Positions 11,905-21,412 of a stretch of 64,000 bases of DNA are shown piece after piece. Each line of letters starts with the position of its first letter. Position 1 is the first letter of the stretch. The notes beneath the pieces are model-generated. The model did no database searches and had not been told where the DNA came from. It worked only from the letters and a program-made list of their open reading frames with translations. The translations under genes were made by a program, and so were the position numbers. Source of the DNA: Colius striatus (Eukaryota > Chordata > Aves > Coliiformes > Coliidae); NCBI RefSeq assembly GCF_028858725.1, contig NC_084768.1:30286664-30350663 (forward strand), read 5' to 3'.

Positions 11905-11995
11905 GCTGCTTATATGCCAAGTCCCGGGCTGGTGTCAGGAGAGAATCAGTGATGTCACAAAGCCTTTCCCCACCCGCCCAACCGGCGCTGGAGGC
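11905..11995 (-). promoter_or_regulatory. Shared A-type core promoter (A1)
   Basis: Read on the minus strand: a GC-box-like GGGCGGGTGGGG, a CRE-like TGACATCA (plus 11950-11957), and about 36 bp later a CATATAAGC TATA box (plus 11909-11916). The ATG follows about 125 bp after the TATA box. The same block stands before A2 (14905-14995), A3 (19888-19978), A4 (24871-24961), A5 (29854-29944) and A6 (about 32846-32936), with hardly a change. Confidence 0.7.
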
Positions 11996-12073
11996 TGAGT
12001 TGGGGAGGGGAGGGCGCATCGAGCCGGATTTTGAAGCCTGCCACGGGCTTTGGGCTGTGCCCTGAAATCTCTG

Positions 12074-12772
12074 TCAGGCCCGCTTCTTCCCCCGGTGCCT
12101 GCTGGAGGGTTTCAGCCGTGCAGCTTGGCGCTTGCCTGAGGAAGAGGCAGAGAAACTCTCATGGTGTGCCGAGGCCATTGTGCTTCCCTGCTCCCCACAA
12201 CACGCTTCGTTCCTGTGGGACTGATCTTCATTGCTCCCTTGTCCCATCCTTCTCTTCAGTCTTCCCAAGAGGTCAAGTGCAATCCAAATCAAGCAGATCA
12301 GCCACATGATTTGCAAGGCCCTATAAAGCAGATAGATCCTGTCCTCCTGGGCAAGGGAGTCCCAAAGCAGACCCTAAAGCAGAGAAAAGGACCTATTGGA
12401 GTCCACACTGTTGAAAACAGTGAACAGTAGTTTCAGGCCCTCACAAATGATGTTCTTCCTGGATCCACACAGACCAGTGCTGCCTGTGGAATTGGTGGTA
12501 ATGCTCTCAATATCAAAGGGTGGCTTGTCCAAGAACACAATTAGCCTGTATCCAAACCAGCAGAAGGGATTGCGAAGGCCAATGATTCCAGGCTCGTTGG
12601 CAGCCTCGCTCTCTCCTCGAACAAGATGCTGTTTCAGCTCTTCAGGAAGGTTGAACTTGCCTAGGTCCGTGTCAGGTAGGATGAAAATGTGGAAATGAAG
12701 AGGGAACAGAGTCACTCTGAATAAAAATAAGCCGAGAGGGAGAAATGAGAAGAGATTCCACACAAGTTTCAT
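12074..12772 (-). pseudogene. B-type array copy B1, disrupted
   Basis: Head (MKLVWNLFSF...) and tail (...SSRHRGKKRA) of the B-type protein are both present, but the frame is broken. The TATA position in its promoter also differs from the working type (reads CTGATGTGC on the plus strand instead of CTTATATGC). An almost identical copy is B5 at 30023-30721. Confidence 0.7.
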
Positions 12773-13197
12773 GGTGGTCTCCCCTGAGGGAAAAAGCCTG
12801 GATACACGAGGTAGCTTGGGCTGTCCCTCTGAGCAGAGCTCAGGCAGCGACCACCAGGCCTGAGCTCTGGCTCTGGCATCTGAGCTGCCCAGGGCTGCTG
12901 ATGTGCAACGACCTGTGCTGATGTCAGGAGACAATCAATGATACCAGAAAGCCTTTCTTCACTGCAACCCGCTCTCCCTGTTACCAAGCAAAACTGCTCC
13001 TTGCTAAACCAGGACACTTTCTTATTCTAAAATGTGTGTATTTACACTAATATCCCTGCAAAAGTGTGAGGACTATTCTTAAAAGTACCAAGGTACCAGG
13101 CTTTGTATGCAGCCCAGCCTAATGTGCAGTTCCTCAGAATCCCAGTTCCAGTTCACTGAAAGAGTTTCAATGTCAATGATGCCGCTTCTGCAGAGAT

Positions 13198-13323
13198 CTA
13201 CTCCTCCTGCAGGGCTTTCTTCACGTGAGGGTAGTGTATCAAGGATTCTACAGCTATGGAGTGGTCTGTAAGGACTAAGAAGGTTCCTTCCACTTTTCCT
13301 TCAATGGACATAAACTTCCCCAT
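13198..13323 (-). other. Short open frame (41 aa), second copy
   Basis: Starts MGKFMSIEGK and ends VKKALQEE. It lies a dozen bases after the D1 stop, on the same strand. See the 9369-9491 entry for the comparison. Confidence 0.35.
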
Positions 13324-13335
13324 TCCAGTATGGAG

Positions 13336-13574
13336 CTACAGGCACTGCTGGGTTTGGGCTTGTAATGTCTGGGAGCCTGGTTGCTTCCTCTGGGATTTAT
13401 CTTGATTGCTCACCAGTCCCTGGGGTCTCTTCACACCTCTCCAGAAGCTAGGTGCCCTCCGAGTCACGCAGAGCAGCCACGAGGTTTGCAGGGCCCTGCA
13501 AGGCAGCCAGGTCCTGTGCACCTGGGCTAGCGAGTAAGTCCCAGAGCTGGCCCAGAGGCCACACTCTTAAAAAC
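13336..13574 (-). pseudogene. D-type fragment D1 (C-terminal part of a family member)
   Basis: Encodes the conserved membrane-proximal part (TWLPCRALQTSWLLCVTRRA) and a polar tail ending QTQQCL. It lacks the N-terminal half. On its upstream side it abuts the U5 end of an LTR-like piece, so transcription, if any, would start in or beyond the LTR. Confidence 0.6.
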
Positions 13575-13812
13575 TGTGGTATGGTGGTTTAAATCCATCT
13601 GGCAGCAACCAAACCAAGAGAATGCAGAGGAAAAGGCAGAACTTTGCAGGTTGAGATCAGGACAATTTAATAGAACAACACGACGAGACAATCGAAAGCC
13701 ATAACAACAGCAAAGGAATACAGAAAACAACCTTATATACTTACTGATCATGCCATCAGCGTGGTATGGAGTAGCCTGGCCATTGCCCCAGGGCAACTGC
13801 TGAATATTAACA
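13575..13812 (-). mobile_element. Solo-LTR-like piece of an endogenous retrovirus
   Basis: The minus strand has LTR organisation: a U3 stretch, a TATATAAG TATA box, an ATTAAA poly(A) signal followed by TGTCCTGATCTCAACC, and an end reading GGTTTAAACCACCATACCACA. From memory this resembles a common avian ERV LTR. It is a fossil with no internal region beside it. It sits between D1 and the A2 3' flank. Confidence 0.55.
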
Positions 13813-14094
13813 TCAAAGCAATAAATACATTCTCACACACCTTGAGCTACATCCCTCGCTAATGATGTGAAACTTTATCCTGGCTAACAATTCTCTTGTA
13901 TCTAAGCTCCATCTTTCACTAACACATGCATGTCACACTGATGATCAGCTACTAATTCTAGGTAATGTTGGGGAGGGGCTTGAGGCTCTGAGAATTGTCC
14001 TGCTGGGCTTCAGTCCCTTGACAAGTCCTTCTCGCTAGCAGGACTGCTCCAGGCAGCACGTTGGACTGAAGGAACCCCTGGCAGGCCAGCTTCC

Positions 14095-14787
14095 TCAGGG
14101 CTTCAGCCCTGCAGCTTGGCACGTGCCTGAGGAAGAGGCAGAGGAACTCTCGGAGCCTGCTGCATCTTCCTCGCCCACACTGTCTTCGCTTCTTTCATCG
14201 CCAGGCTTCTCGCCTTCGGTCACTGTGGTTCCCTGCTCCCCACAAGGAGATTCGTTCCTGTGGGACTGATCCTTGCGTGCTCCTCCCTTGACTCTTCTCC
14301 AGAGGACACGTGCAAGCCAAATAAAGCAGTGCAGCCCCATGGTCCCGTCAAGCAGCTGGGTCCCGTCCACCTGGTCAAGGAAGTCCCGAAGCAGGCTCAG
14401 ACGAGAGGCCCTGTCTGAGGCCGTGATGTTGAAAAGAGAGAAAAGTTGACTACCGAAGTTTGCCCTGGATCCGCCCAGACCATTGCTCCCGGGCCTCTTC
14501 ATGACAATACTGTCAACATCAGCGGGCGACTTCTCCAGGAACTCAGGATTGATTGTTGTCTTGTACCCAAACAATCGGAGGGGTCTGAGAAGGCCAATGC
14601 TTCCAGGTGCTTCAGCAGCCTTGCTCTCTGCTGGATGGAGTTGCTGATTGGGGCCTTCAGGAAGGAAGAACTTGTCTGTGTCCGTGTCAGGTTGGATGAA
14701 ACCGTTAAACTTCGTGTAGATATTAATGGTGAACAGAGGGAATGTGATGAAACTGAAGATGAGGGGGAAAAATGAGATGAGTACCAT
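14095..14787 (-). CDS. A-type array membrane protein, copy A2 (230 aa)
   Basis: Intact 230-codon frame, nearly identical to A1. Visible differences are PLIFSF for PLTFSF near residue 10 and GTMG for GIMG near residue 150. The shared promoter is present. Confidence 0.7.
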   Translation of the reverse strand: MVLISFFPLIFSFITFPLFTINIYTKFNGFIQPDTDTDKFFLPEGPNQQLHPAESKAAEAPGSIGLLRPLRLFGYKTTINPEFLEKSPADVDSIVMKRPGSNGLGGSRANFGSQLFSLFNITASDRASRLSLLRDFLDQVDGTQLLDGTMGLHCFIWLARVLWRRVKGGARKDQSHRNESPCGEQGTTVTEGEKPGDERSEDSVGEEDAAGSESSSASSSGTCQAAGLKP

Positions 14788-15073
14788 TGTGGTCTCTCCC
14801 GAGGTAAAATGTCTGGAGGAGCGAGGTTGGGCTGTCCCTCTGAGCAGAGCTCAGGCAGCGACCACCAGGCCCGAGCGGTGGCTCTGGCGTCTGAGCTGCC
14901 CAGAGCTGCTTATATGCCAAGTCCCGGGCTGGTGTCAGGAGAGAATCAGTGATGTCACAAAGCCTTTCCCCACCCGCCCAACCGGCGCTGGAGGCTGAGT
15001 TGGGGAGGGGAGGGCGCATCGAGCCGGATTTTGAAGCCTGCCACGGGCTTTGGGCTGTGCCCTGAAATCTCTG

Positions 15074-15787
15074 TCAGGCCCGCTTCTTCCCCCGGTGCCT
15101 GCTGGAGGGTTTCAGCCGTGCAGCTTGGCGCTTGCCTGAGGAAGAGGCAGAGAAACTCTCATGGTGTGCCGAGGCCATTGTGCTTCCCTGCTCCCCACAA
15201 CACGCTTCGTTCCTGTGGGACTGATCTTCATTGCTCCCTTGTCCCATCCTTCTCTTCAGTCTTCCCAAGAGGTCAAGTGCAATCCAAATCAAGCAGATCA
15301 GCCACATGATTTGCAAGGCCCTATAAAGCAGATAGATCCTGTCCTCCTGGGCAAGGGAATCCCAAAGGAGCCCCAGAGAAAAGGACCTATTGGAGTCCAC
15401 ACTGTTGAAAACAGTGAACAGTAGTTTCAGGCCCTCACAAATGATGTTCTTCCTGGATCCACACAGACCAGTGCTGCCTGTGGAATTGGTGGTAATGCTC
15501 TCAATATCAAAGGGTGGCTTCTCCAAGAACACAATTAGCCTGTATCCAAACCAGCGGAAGGGATTGAGAAGGCCAATGATTCCCTCACCAGATCTCAGGC
15601 AGCGACCACCAGGCCCAAGCTCTGGCTCTGGCTTTCTCTCCAGAAGCCAGGTGCCCTCCGAGTCAAGCAGAGCAGCCACGACGTTTGCAGGGCCCTGCAA
15701 GGCAGCCAGGTCCTGTGCACCTGGGCTAGCGAGTCCCAGAGCTGGCCCAGAGGACAGGGTGGCTCAGAGGCCACACTCTCAAGAACT
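15074..15787 (-). pseudogene. B-type copy B2, chimeric head
   Basis: The B-type part (from GIIGLLNPFRWFGYRL to SSRHRGKKRA) is open. Its normal N-terminal hydrophobic head is replaced by a D-type fragment (about 15596-15787) that abuts an LTR piece. The 208-codon frame as it stands starts MQGPANVVAA and has no signal-like head. The same chimera recurs in units 2 and 3. Confidence 0.6.
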
Positions 15788-15956
15788 GTGGTGTGGTGGT
15801 TTAAACCCAGCTGGCAGCAACCAGACTAGGAGAATGCAGAAGAAAAGGCAGAACTTTGCAGGTTGAGATCAGGACAATTTAATAGATCAACACGATGAGA
15901 CAACCAAAAGCCATAACAACAGCAAAGGAATACAGAAAACAACCTTATATACCGAG
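15788..15956 (-). mobile_element. LTR piece (TATA to U5 end)
   Basis: Same LTR family as at 13575, but only the part from the TATA box to the U5 end is present. It is joined directly to the E1 fragment on the U3 side and to the D-type part of B2 on the U5 side. Fossil. Confidence 0.55.
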
Positions 15957-16150
15957 GATCCTTCTGGAGCGTTCCGAAGCAATGCTCTCTGCTGGAACGG
16001 GCTGCTGCTTCAGGTCCTCACGATGATGTGTCTTGAGTATGTCCCTGTCAGGTTGGATGTAAATGCAGACATTAATGGGGCAAGAAAACAACAAGTACAG
16101 GCCCATAGTGAGGGAGAGAACAGGGAAGAGGTTCAGCGTAGTCACTTCTG
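15957..16150 (-). pseudogene. E-type fragment E1 (N-terminal part of a family member)
   Basis: Encodes a hydrophobic head (LNLFPVLSLTMGLYLLFSCP), then the family motif IYIQPDRDILKTHH and PVPAESIASE, equivalent to residues 5-58 of A-type. It then runs into LTR sequence. It lacks the family promoter; a CR1 tail lies upstream instead. With the D-type piece across the LTR it looks like the remains of one member split by the LTR. Confidence 0.6.
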
Positions 16151-16159
16151 CAGGTAGTC

Positions 16160-16240
16160 CTGCATGGAACAAGGAATTGGACTGGATAATCCTTCTGTGT
16201 CTCTTGTAACTTGAGAGAACTCTCTGATCCTGGGATTCTG
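16160..16240 (+). mobile_element. CR1 LINE tail fragment
   Basis: GTTGGACTGGATAATCC-type CR1 3' end with TGATCCTGGGATTCTGTGG, between E1 and C1. Copies at the same place in every unit: about 21143-21223, 26126-26206, 38599-38679, and inverted at about 46228-46308. Confidence 0.65.
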
Positions 16241-16429
16241 TGGGCTGGCACTGGCTGCTGCCACCGTACAGGGACATGGGGAGCAACCAGCATGCACATC
16301 ACGGGGCTGTGGGTACCCTGCCAGCACGTGGGACCCTCCTCTTGGGACGTGGGCACCCGTGGGGCACCTCATAGCCATTGATGCCAGTTCTCTCCTGCCT
16401 CAGCTCCCTCCCCACAGGGACAGCACTAC

Positions 16430-17242
16430 TCACTTGCTCCGGATAGTGAAGGACATTGTGAACTTTTTCGATCCCTTCTTCCTCATGTGCTGATCCGGGA
16501 GATGTTTCCGGTGCAGGCGGCAGATCTGCCTCAGGTACCTGAGCATCCAGCAGCAAAATGTGCAGCGTGAGGAGAAGTGGCCCCTTCCCCCACAGAACGT
16601 GGCCATGGCAGATCTGTCCTTCTTGCCCCTTCCATGGAAGTGACAGGACCGAGGCCACAGTGTCCTTGGCAGGGCCTGGTGGGCCTGAGAAGTGTCCTGC
16701 TGGGCTTCTCTTCCTTGACGAGTCCTCTTGCCTCGCAGCACTGTTCCGCGCAGCACGTTGGGCTGAGGAATCCTCTGGCCGCACCGAGCACAAGGGCGTT
16801 TCTGCCCTGCAGCTTGGGACTGACCTTGATTGCTCTCTTGTCCCTTCCTTCTCTTCATATCTCTCCAGAGTACAAATATAACCCAGGTCACGCAGATCAG
16901 CCACGTGGTTTTCAAGGCACTGAAAAGAAGCCAGGTCCCGTCCACCTGGGCAAGGTAGTCCCAAATCTGGCCCACAGGATGGTACAGGTCAGAGGTCACA
17001 TCCTCAAAAGTAGTGGACAGTTGTTCCAGGCTCTCCGAAGCGACGTTCATCATGGATCTGACCCAGCTGCAGAGGCTGGAAATGCCAAAGCTTCCGGGCC
17101 ATTCGTCAGCTGCACTGTCTGCAGGGTCAGGTTGCTGCTTCACGTGTTCAGGAAGGTTAAACTTTTTAATGTAGAGATTTATCGGAAACAGACATGCCAT
17201 GAAGAGACCCACACTGAAGGGGAAAAATGGGATGAGTGTCAT
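16430..17242 (-). CDS. C-type array membrane protein, copy C1 (270 aa)
   Basis: Unrecognised family. The ATG at 17242 follows the shared leader in a strong context (ACCACCATGA). Hydrophobic head 1-20 (MTLIPFFPFSVGLFMACLFP); middle lacking the N-glycosylation sites of A and B; conserved core GQIWDYLAQVDGTWLLFSAL; hydrophobic segment 108-127 (SALKTTWLICVTWVIFVLW) followed by RDMKRRK. The long basic tail is rich in Cys and His (C151, C154, C200, H201, H203, C217, H222, C227, C230, C231, C241, H244), which could bind metal. A frame upstream of the ATG is open for 26 more codons but lies in the leader shared by the paralogs, so it is probably not used. A second minus-strand frame (16299-16964) and a plus-strand frame (16577-17257) are also open across the tail. 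Function unknown. Confidence 0.7.
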   Translation of the reverse strand: MTLIPFFPFSVGLFMACLFPINLYIKKFNLPEHVKQQPDPADSAADEWPGSFGISSLCSWVRSMMNVASESLEQLSTTFEDVTSDLYHPVGQIWDYLAQVDGTWLLFSALKTTWLICVTWVIFVLWRDMKRRKGQESNQGQSQAAGQKRPCARCGQRIPQPNVLRGTVLRGKRTRQGREAQQDTSQAHQALPRTLWPRSCHFHGRGKKDRSAMATFCGGRGHFSSRCTFCCWMLRYLRQICRLHRKHLPDQHMRKKGSKKFTMSFTIRSK

Positions 17243-17359
17243 GGTGGTCTCTCCTGAGGGAAAAAGCCTGGATACACAAGGTGGCTTGGGCTGTCCCTCT
17301 GAGCAGAGCTCAGGCAGCAATCACCAGACCCGAGCTCTGGCTCTGGCGTCTGAGCTGCT

Positions 17360-17450
17360 CAGGGCTGCTTATATGCCAAGTTGTAGGCTGGTGTCAGGAG
17401 AGAATCAGTGATGTCACAAAGCCTTTCCCCACCCACCCAATAGGCGATGG
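17360..17450 (-). promoter_or_regulatory. C-type core promoter (C1)
   Basis: Same layout as the A-type promoter: TGACATCA, then CATATAAGC. Upstream is ATTGGGTGGGTGG, which adds an inverted CCAAT box that A-type lacks. Repeated before C2, C3, C4 and C5. Confidence 0.65.
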
Positions 17451-17599
17451 AGGCTGAGACAGGCAGGGGAGAAACTGTCCTGGCCCCATTCTCAGCACCG
17501 TCTCAGCACCAGGTACCCAGGAATGCAAACCCCACTCGTGCCCTCCTGCTGCAGCTCCAGATGGACAGGACCTGGCTGCTTTGCAGGGCCTTGCAAATC

Positions 17600-18110
17600 A
17601 TGTGGCTGATCTGCTTGATTTAGATTGCACTTGACCCCTGGAGAATAGTGAAGGAAGGAACAGGGGAGCAATCAAGATCAGTCCCACAGAAAAGTTCACT
17701 TTTTGGGTAGCAGTGAAGCACAGCGGCCTTGGCTGAGAAGCCTTGCCCTGTGGCCACAGCAAAGAGGGAAGCATTGGAGAAGGTGACAGAGGCAAAGCTG
17801 TCGCTCTCGGGGTCCCACAGTGCTTGGCTGGCCACCAGTAGACTCTGCTGGCCCCGCTGGCCCAGCAGCACGTGGCAGAGCAGCTTGTCGTGGGGTGGCA
17901 CCACCTCCTTGGCCTGGCCCTGCAGCAGCTCGGCCAGGTCTGGGCCAGATGGGCACTGTTCTGCTTCAGCCTTCCTGAAGAGCTGAAGCAGAACTTGTTC
18001 CAGCAGAAAGCGAGGCTGCTGAGGAGCCTGGAAGCGTTGGGCTTCTCAGTTCCATATGATAGTTCAGGTTCAGGATGAAAATCAATCCTGAGTTCCCAAG
18101 GAAGCTGCCC
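17600..18110 (-). pseudogene. F-type family remnant carrying an embedded DYNLT4 fragment
   Basis: Flanking parts (about 17600-17746 and 17963-18110) match the inverted region at 44640-44900, where they are continuous. Between them, 17747-17962 is about 215 bp of DYNLT4 C-terminal coding sequence (VPPHDKLLCHVLLGQRGQQS, then ALWDPESDSFAS), diverged from the intact gene. So DYNLT4 sequence was inserted into a family member. Not a working DYNLT4: no start region, no PP1 motif, no proper end. Confidence 0.7.
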
Positions 18111-18318
18111 AGTGACCCTGAGAACATTGGTAACGGCCCAGGAGCCCAGGCTGGGGGCTGGAGTGGACATCAGAGCAGTCACGTGCAGCCACACCTTGCT
18201 CCCTGCACACACCATGGCCAAAGACTTTGGGTGTAAGGCACAGCTTTATTGCTTGCTTGTTTTGTTTCAGCTGCTCTACAAGCAGTTCTCCAGGGCTGGC
18301 TGGAGGGAGAGGCAGGCG

Positions 18319-18567
18319 TTACTCAAAGTAGACCCAATGCACTGTGGCCACAGCAAAGAGGGAAGCATTGGAGAAGGTGGCGGAGGCAAAGCTGTCGCTC
18401 TTGGGGTCCCACAGTGCCCGGCTGGCCACCAGCAGACTCTGCTGGCCCCGCTGGCCCAGCAGCACATGGCAGACCAGCTTGTAGCGGGGTGGCACCACCT
18501 CCTTGGCCTGGCCCTGCAGCAGCTCGGCCAGGCTCTGGGCCAGATGAGCACTGCCCTGGGGACTGTA
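18319..18567 (-). pseudogene. DYNLT4 3' fragment at the unit boundary (unit 1)
   Basis: Matches residues 144-225 of the intact DYNLT4 at 40758-41435 (YSPQGSAHLAQ to VATVHWVYFE) plus its 3' UTR and AATAAA (plus tttatt near 18243). The break is at the GGGACTGTA point, where LTR sequence begins. A frame running in from the LTR stays open through it (91 codons). It lacks the N-terminal RRSS repeats and the RVSF PP1 site. Confidence 0.8.
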
Positions 18568-18797
18568 TGGTGGTTTAAACCCAGCTGGCAGCAACCAGAC
18601 TAGGAGAATCCAGAAGAAAAGGCAGAACTTTGCAGGTTGAGATCAGGACAATTTAATAGAACTAACACGACGAGACAACCAAAAGCCATAACAACAGCAA
18701 AGGAATACAGAAAACAACCTTATATACTGATCATGCCATCAGCGTGGTATGGAGTAGCCTGGCCATTGCCCCAGGGCAACTGCTGAATATTAACATC
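18568..18797 (-). mobile_element. Solo-LTR-like piece (unit 1/2 boundary)
   Basis: Same LTR family as 13575-13812, including the U3 part. Its U5 end is fused to the DYNLT4 fragment. Fossil. Confidence 0.55.
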
Positions 18798-19077
18798 AAA
18801 GCAATAAATACATTCTCACACACCTTGAGCTACATCCCTTGCTAATGATGTGAAACTTTATCATGGCTAACAATTCTCTTGTATCTAAGCTCCATCTTTC
18901 ACTAAGGCATGCATCTCACATTGATTATCAGCTACTAATTCTAGGTAACGTTGGGGAGGGGCTTGAGGCTCTGAGAATTGTCCTGCTGGGCTTCAGTCCC
19001 TTGACAAGTCCTTCTCGCTAGCAGGACTGCTCCAGGCAGCACGTTGGACTGAAGGAACCCCTGGCAGGCCAGCTTCC

Positions 19078-19770
19078 TCAGGGCTTCAGCCCTGCAGCTT
19101 GACACGTGCCTGAGGAAGAGGCAGAGGAACTCTCGGAGCCTGCTGCATCTTCCTCGCCCACACTGTCTTCGCTTCTTTCATCGCCAGGCTTCTCGCCTTC
19201 GGTCACTGTGGTTCCCTGCTCCCCACAAGGAGATTCGTTCCTGTGGGACTGATCCTTGCGTGCTCCTCCCTTGACTCTTCTCCAGAGGACACGTGCAAGC
19301 CAAATAAAGCAGTGCAGCCCCATGATCCCGTCAAGCAGCTGGGTCCCGTCCACCTGGTCAAGGAAGTCCCGAAGCAGGCTCAGACGAGAGGCCCTGTCTG
19401 AGGCCGTGATGTTGAAAAGAGAGAAAAGTTGACTACCGAAGTTTGCCCTGGATCCGCCCAGACCATTGCTCCCGGGCCTCTTCATGACAATACTGTCAAC
19501 ATCAGCGGGCGACTTCTCCAGGAACTCAGGATTGATTGTTGTCTTGTACCCAAACAATCGGAGGGGTCTGAGAAGGCCAATGCTTCCAGGTGCTTCAGCA
19601 GCCTTGCTCTCTGCTGGATGGAGTTGCTGATTGGGGCCTTCAGGAAGGAAGAACTTGTCTGTGTCCGTGTCAGGTTGGATGAAACCGTTAAACTTCGTGT
19701 AGATATTAATGGTGAACAGAGGGAATGTGATGAAACTGAAGGTGAGGGGGAAAAATGAGATGAGTACCAT
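19078..19770 (-). CDS. A-type array membrane protein, copy A3 (230 aa)
   Basis: Intact; encoded protein matches A1 in every residue I compared. Promoter present. Confidence 0.7.
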   Translation of the reverse strand: MVLISFFPLTFSFITFPLFTINIYTKFNGFIQPDTDTDKFFLPEGPNQQLHPAESKAAEAPGSIGLLRPLRLFGYKTTINPEFLEKSPADVDSIVMKRPGSNGLGGSRANFGSQLFSLFNITASDRASRLSLLRDFLDQVDGTQLLDGIMGLHCFIWLARVLWRRVKGGARKDQSHRNESPCGEQGTTVTEGEKPGDERSEDSVGEEDAAGSESSSASSSGTCQAAGLKP

Positions 19771-20056
19771 TGTGGTCTCTCCCGAGGTAAAATGTCTGGA
19801 GGAGCGAGGTTGGGCTGTCCCTCTGAGCAGAGCTCAGGCAGCGACCACCAGGCCCGAGCGGTGGCTCTGGCGTCTGAGCTGCCCAGAGCTGCTTATATGC
19901 CAAGTCCCGGGCTGGTGTCAGGAGAGAATCAGTGATGTCACAAAGCCTTTCCCCACCCGCCCAACCGGCGCTGGAGGCTGAGTTGGGGAGGGGAGGGCGC
20001 ATCGAGCCGGATTTTGAAGCCTGCCACGGGCTTTGGGCTGTGCCCTGAAATCTCTG

Positions 20057-20770
20057 TCAGGCCCGCTTCTTCCCCCGGTGCCTGCTGGAGGGTTTCAGCC
20101 GTGCAGCTTGGCGCTTGCCTGAGGAAGAGGCAGAGAAACTCTCATGGTGTGCCGAGGCCATTGTGCTTCCCTGCTCCCCACAACACGCTTCGTTCCTGTG
20201 GGACTGATCTTCATTGCTCCCTTGTCCCATCCTTCTCTTCAGTCTTCCCAAGAGGTCAAGTGCAATCCAAATCAAGCAGATCGGCCACATGATTTGCAAG
20301 GCCCTATAAAGCAGATAGATCCTGTCCTCCTGGGCAAGGGAGTCCCAAAGGAGCCCCAGAGAAAAGGACCTATTGGAGTCCACACTGTTGAAAACAGTGA
20401 ACAGTAGTTTCAGGCCCTCACAAATGATGTTCTTCCTGGATCCACACAGACCAGTGCTGCCTGTGGAATTGGTGGTAATGCTCTCAATATCAAAGGGTGG
20501 CTTCTCCAAGAACACAATTAGCCTGTATCCAAACCAGCGGAAGGGATTGAGAAGGCCAATGATTCCCTCACCAGATCTCAGGCAGCGACCACCAGGCCCA
20601 AGCTCTGGCTCTGGCTTTCTCTCCAGAAGCCAGGTGCCCTCCGAGTCAAGCAGAGCAGCCACGACGTTTGCAGGGCCCTGCAAGGCAGCCAGGTCCTGTG
20701 CACCTGGGCTAGCGAGTCCCAGAGCTGGCCCAGAGGACAGGGTGGCTCAGAGGCCACACTCTCAAGAACT
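20057..20770 (-). pseudogene. B-type copy B3, chimeric head
   Basis: Same D/B chimera as B2. One visible substitution near the hydrophobic segment (IMWPICLIW for IMWLICLIW), which puts a proline into the membrane stretch. Confidence 0.6.
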
Positions 20771-20939
20771 GTGGTGTGGTGGTTTAAACCCAGCTGGCAG
20801 CAACCAGACTAGGAGAATGCAGAAGAAAAGGCAGAACTTTGCAGGTTGAGATCAGGACAATTTAATAGATCAACACGATGAGACAACCAAAAGCCATAAC
20901 AACAGCAAAGGAATACAGAAAACAACCTTATATACCGAG
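20771..20939 (-). mobile_element. LTR piece (TATA to U5 end)
   Basis: Unit 2 equivalent of 15788-15956. Fossil. Confidence 0.55.
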
Positions 20940-21133
20940 GATCCTTCTGGAGCGTTCCGAAGCAATGCTCTCTGCTGGAACGGGCTGCTGCTTCAGGTCC
21001 TCACGATGATGTGTCTTGAGTATGTCCCTGTCAGGTTGGATGTAAATGCAGACATTAATGGGGCAAGAAAACAACAAGTACAGGCCCATAGTGAGGGAGA
21101 GAACAGGGAAGAGGTTCAGCGTAGTCACTTCTG
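20940..21133 (-). pseudogene. E-type fragment E2
   Basis: Unit 2 equivalent of E1. Confidence 0.6.
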
Positions 21134-21412
21134 CAGGTAGTCCTGCATGGAACAAGGAGTTGGACTGGATAATCCTTCTGTGTCTCTTGTAACTTGAGAG
21201 AACTCTCTGATCCTGGGATTCTGTGGGCTGGCACTGGCTGCTGCCACCGTACAGGGACATGGGGAGCAACCAGCATGCACATCACGGGGCTGTGGGTACC
21301 CTGCCAGCACGTGGGACCCTCCTCTTGGGACGTGGGCACCCGTGGGGCACCTCACGGCCATTGATGCCTGTTCTCTCCTGCCTCAGCTCCCTCCCCGCAG
21401 GGACAGCACTAC

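Larger units (their letters stand above)
10981..13980. repeat. Short array unit, 3000 bp (A1-B1-D1-LTR)
   Basis: Measured from the same landmark (TGAGGCTCTGAGAATTG) as the long units, this unit is exactly 3000 bp. In minus-strand order it holds an LTR piece, a D-type fragment, a disrupted B-type copy and an intact A-type copy. It mirrors the 2992-bp unit at 28930-31921 almost base for base, so the long-unit block is bracketed by two short units. Confidence 0.85.
13981..18963. repeat. Long tandem unit 1 (4983 bp)
   Basis: First of three consecutive units of identical length. Plus-strand order: A2, B2, LTR piece, E1, C1, embedded DYNLT4 fragment, boundary DYNLT4 fragment, LTR piece. Everything is transcribed on the minus strand. 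I saw about a dozen single-base differences from unit 2 and no length change. Confidence 0.95.

Noticed and set aside
16577-17257. 226-codon plus-strand frame antisense to C1 (also in C2-C5) as a gene
   Set aside because: It lies opposite the C-type frame, has no promoter or leader of its own, and the C frame has the conserved family features.
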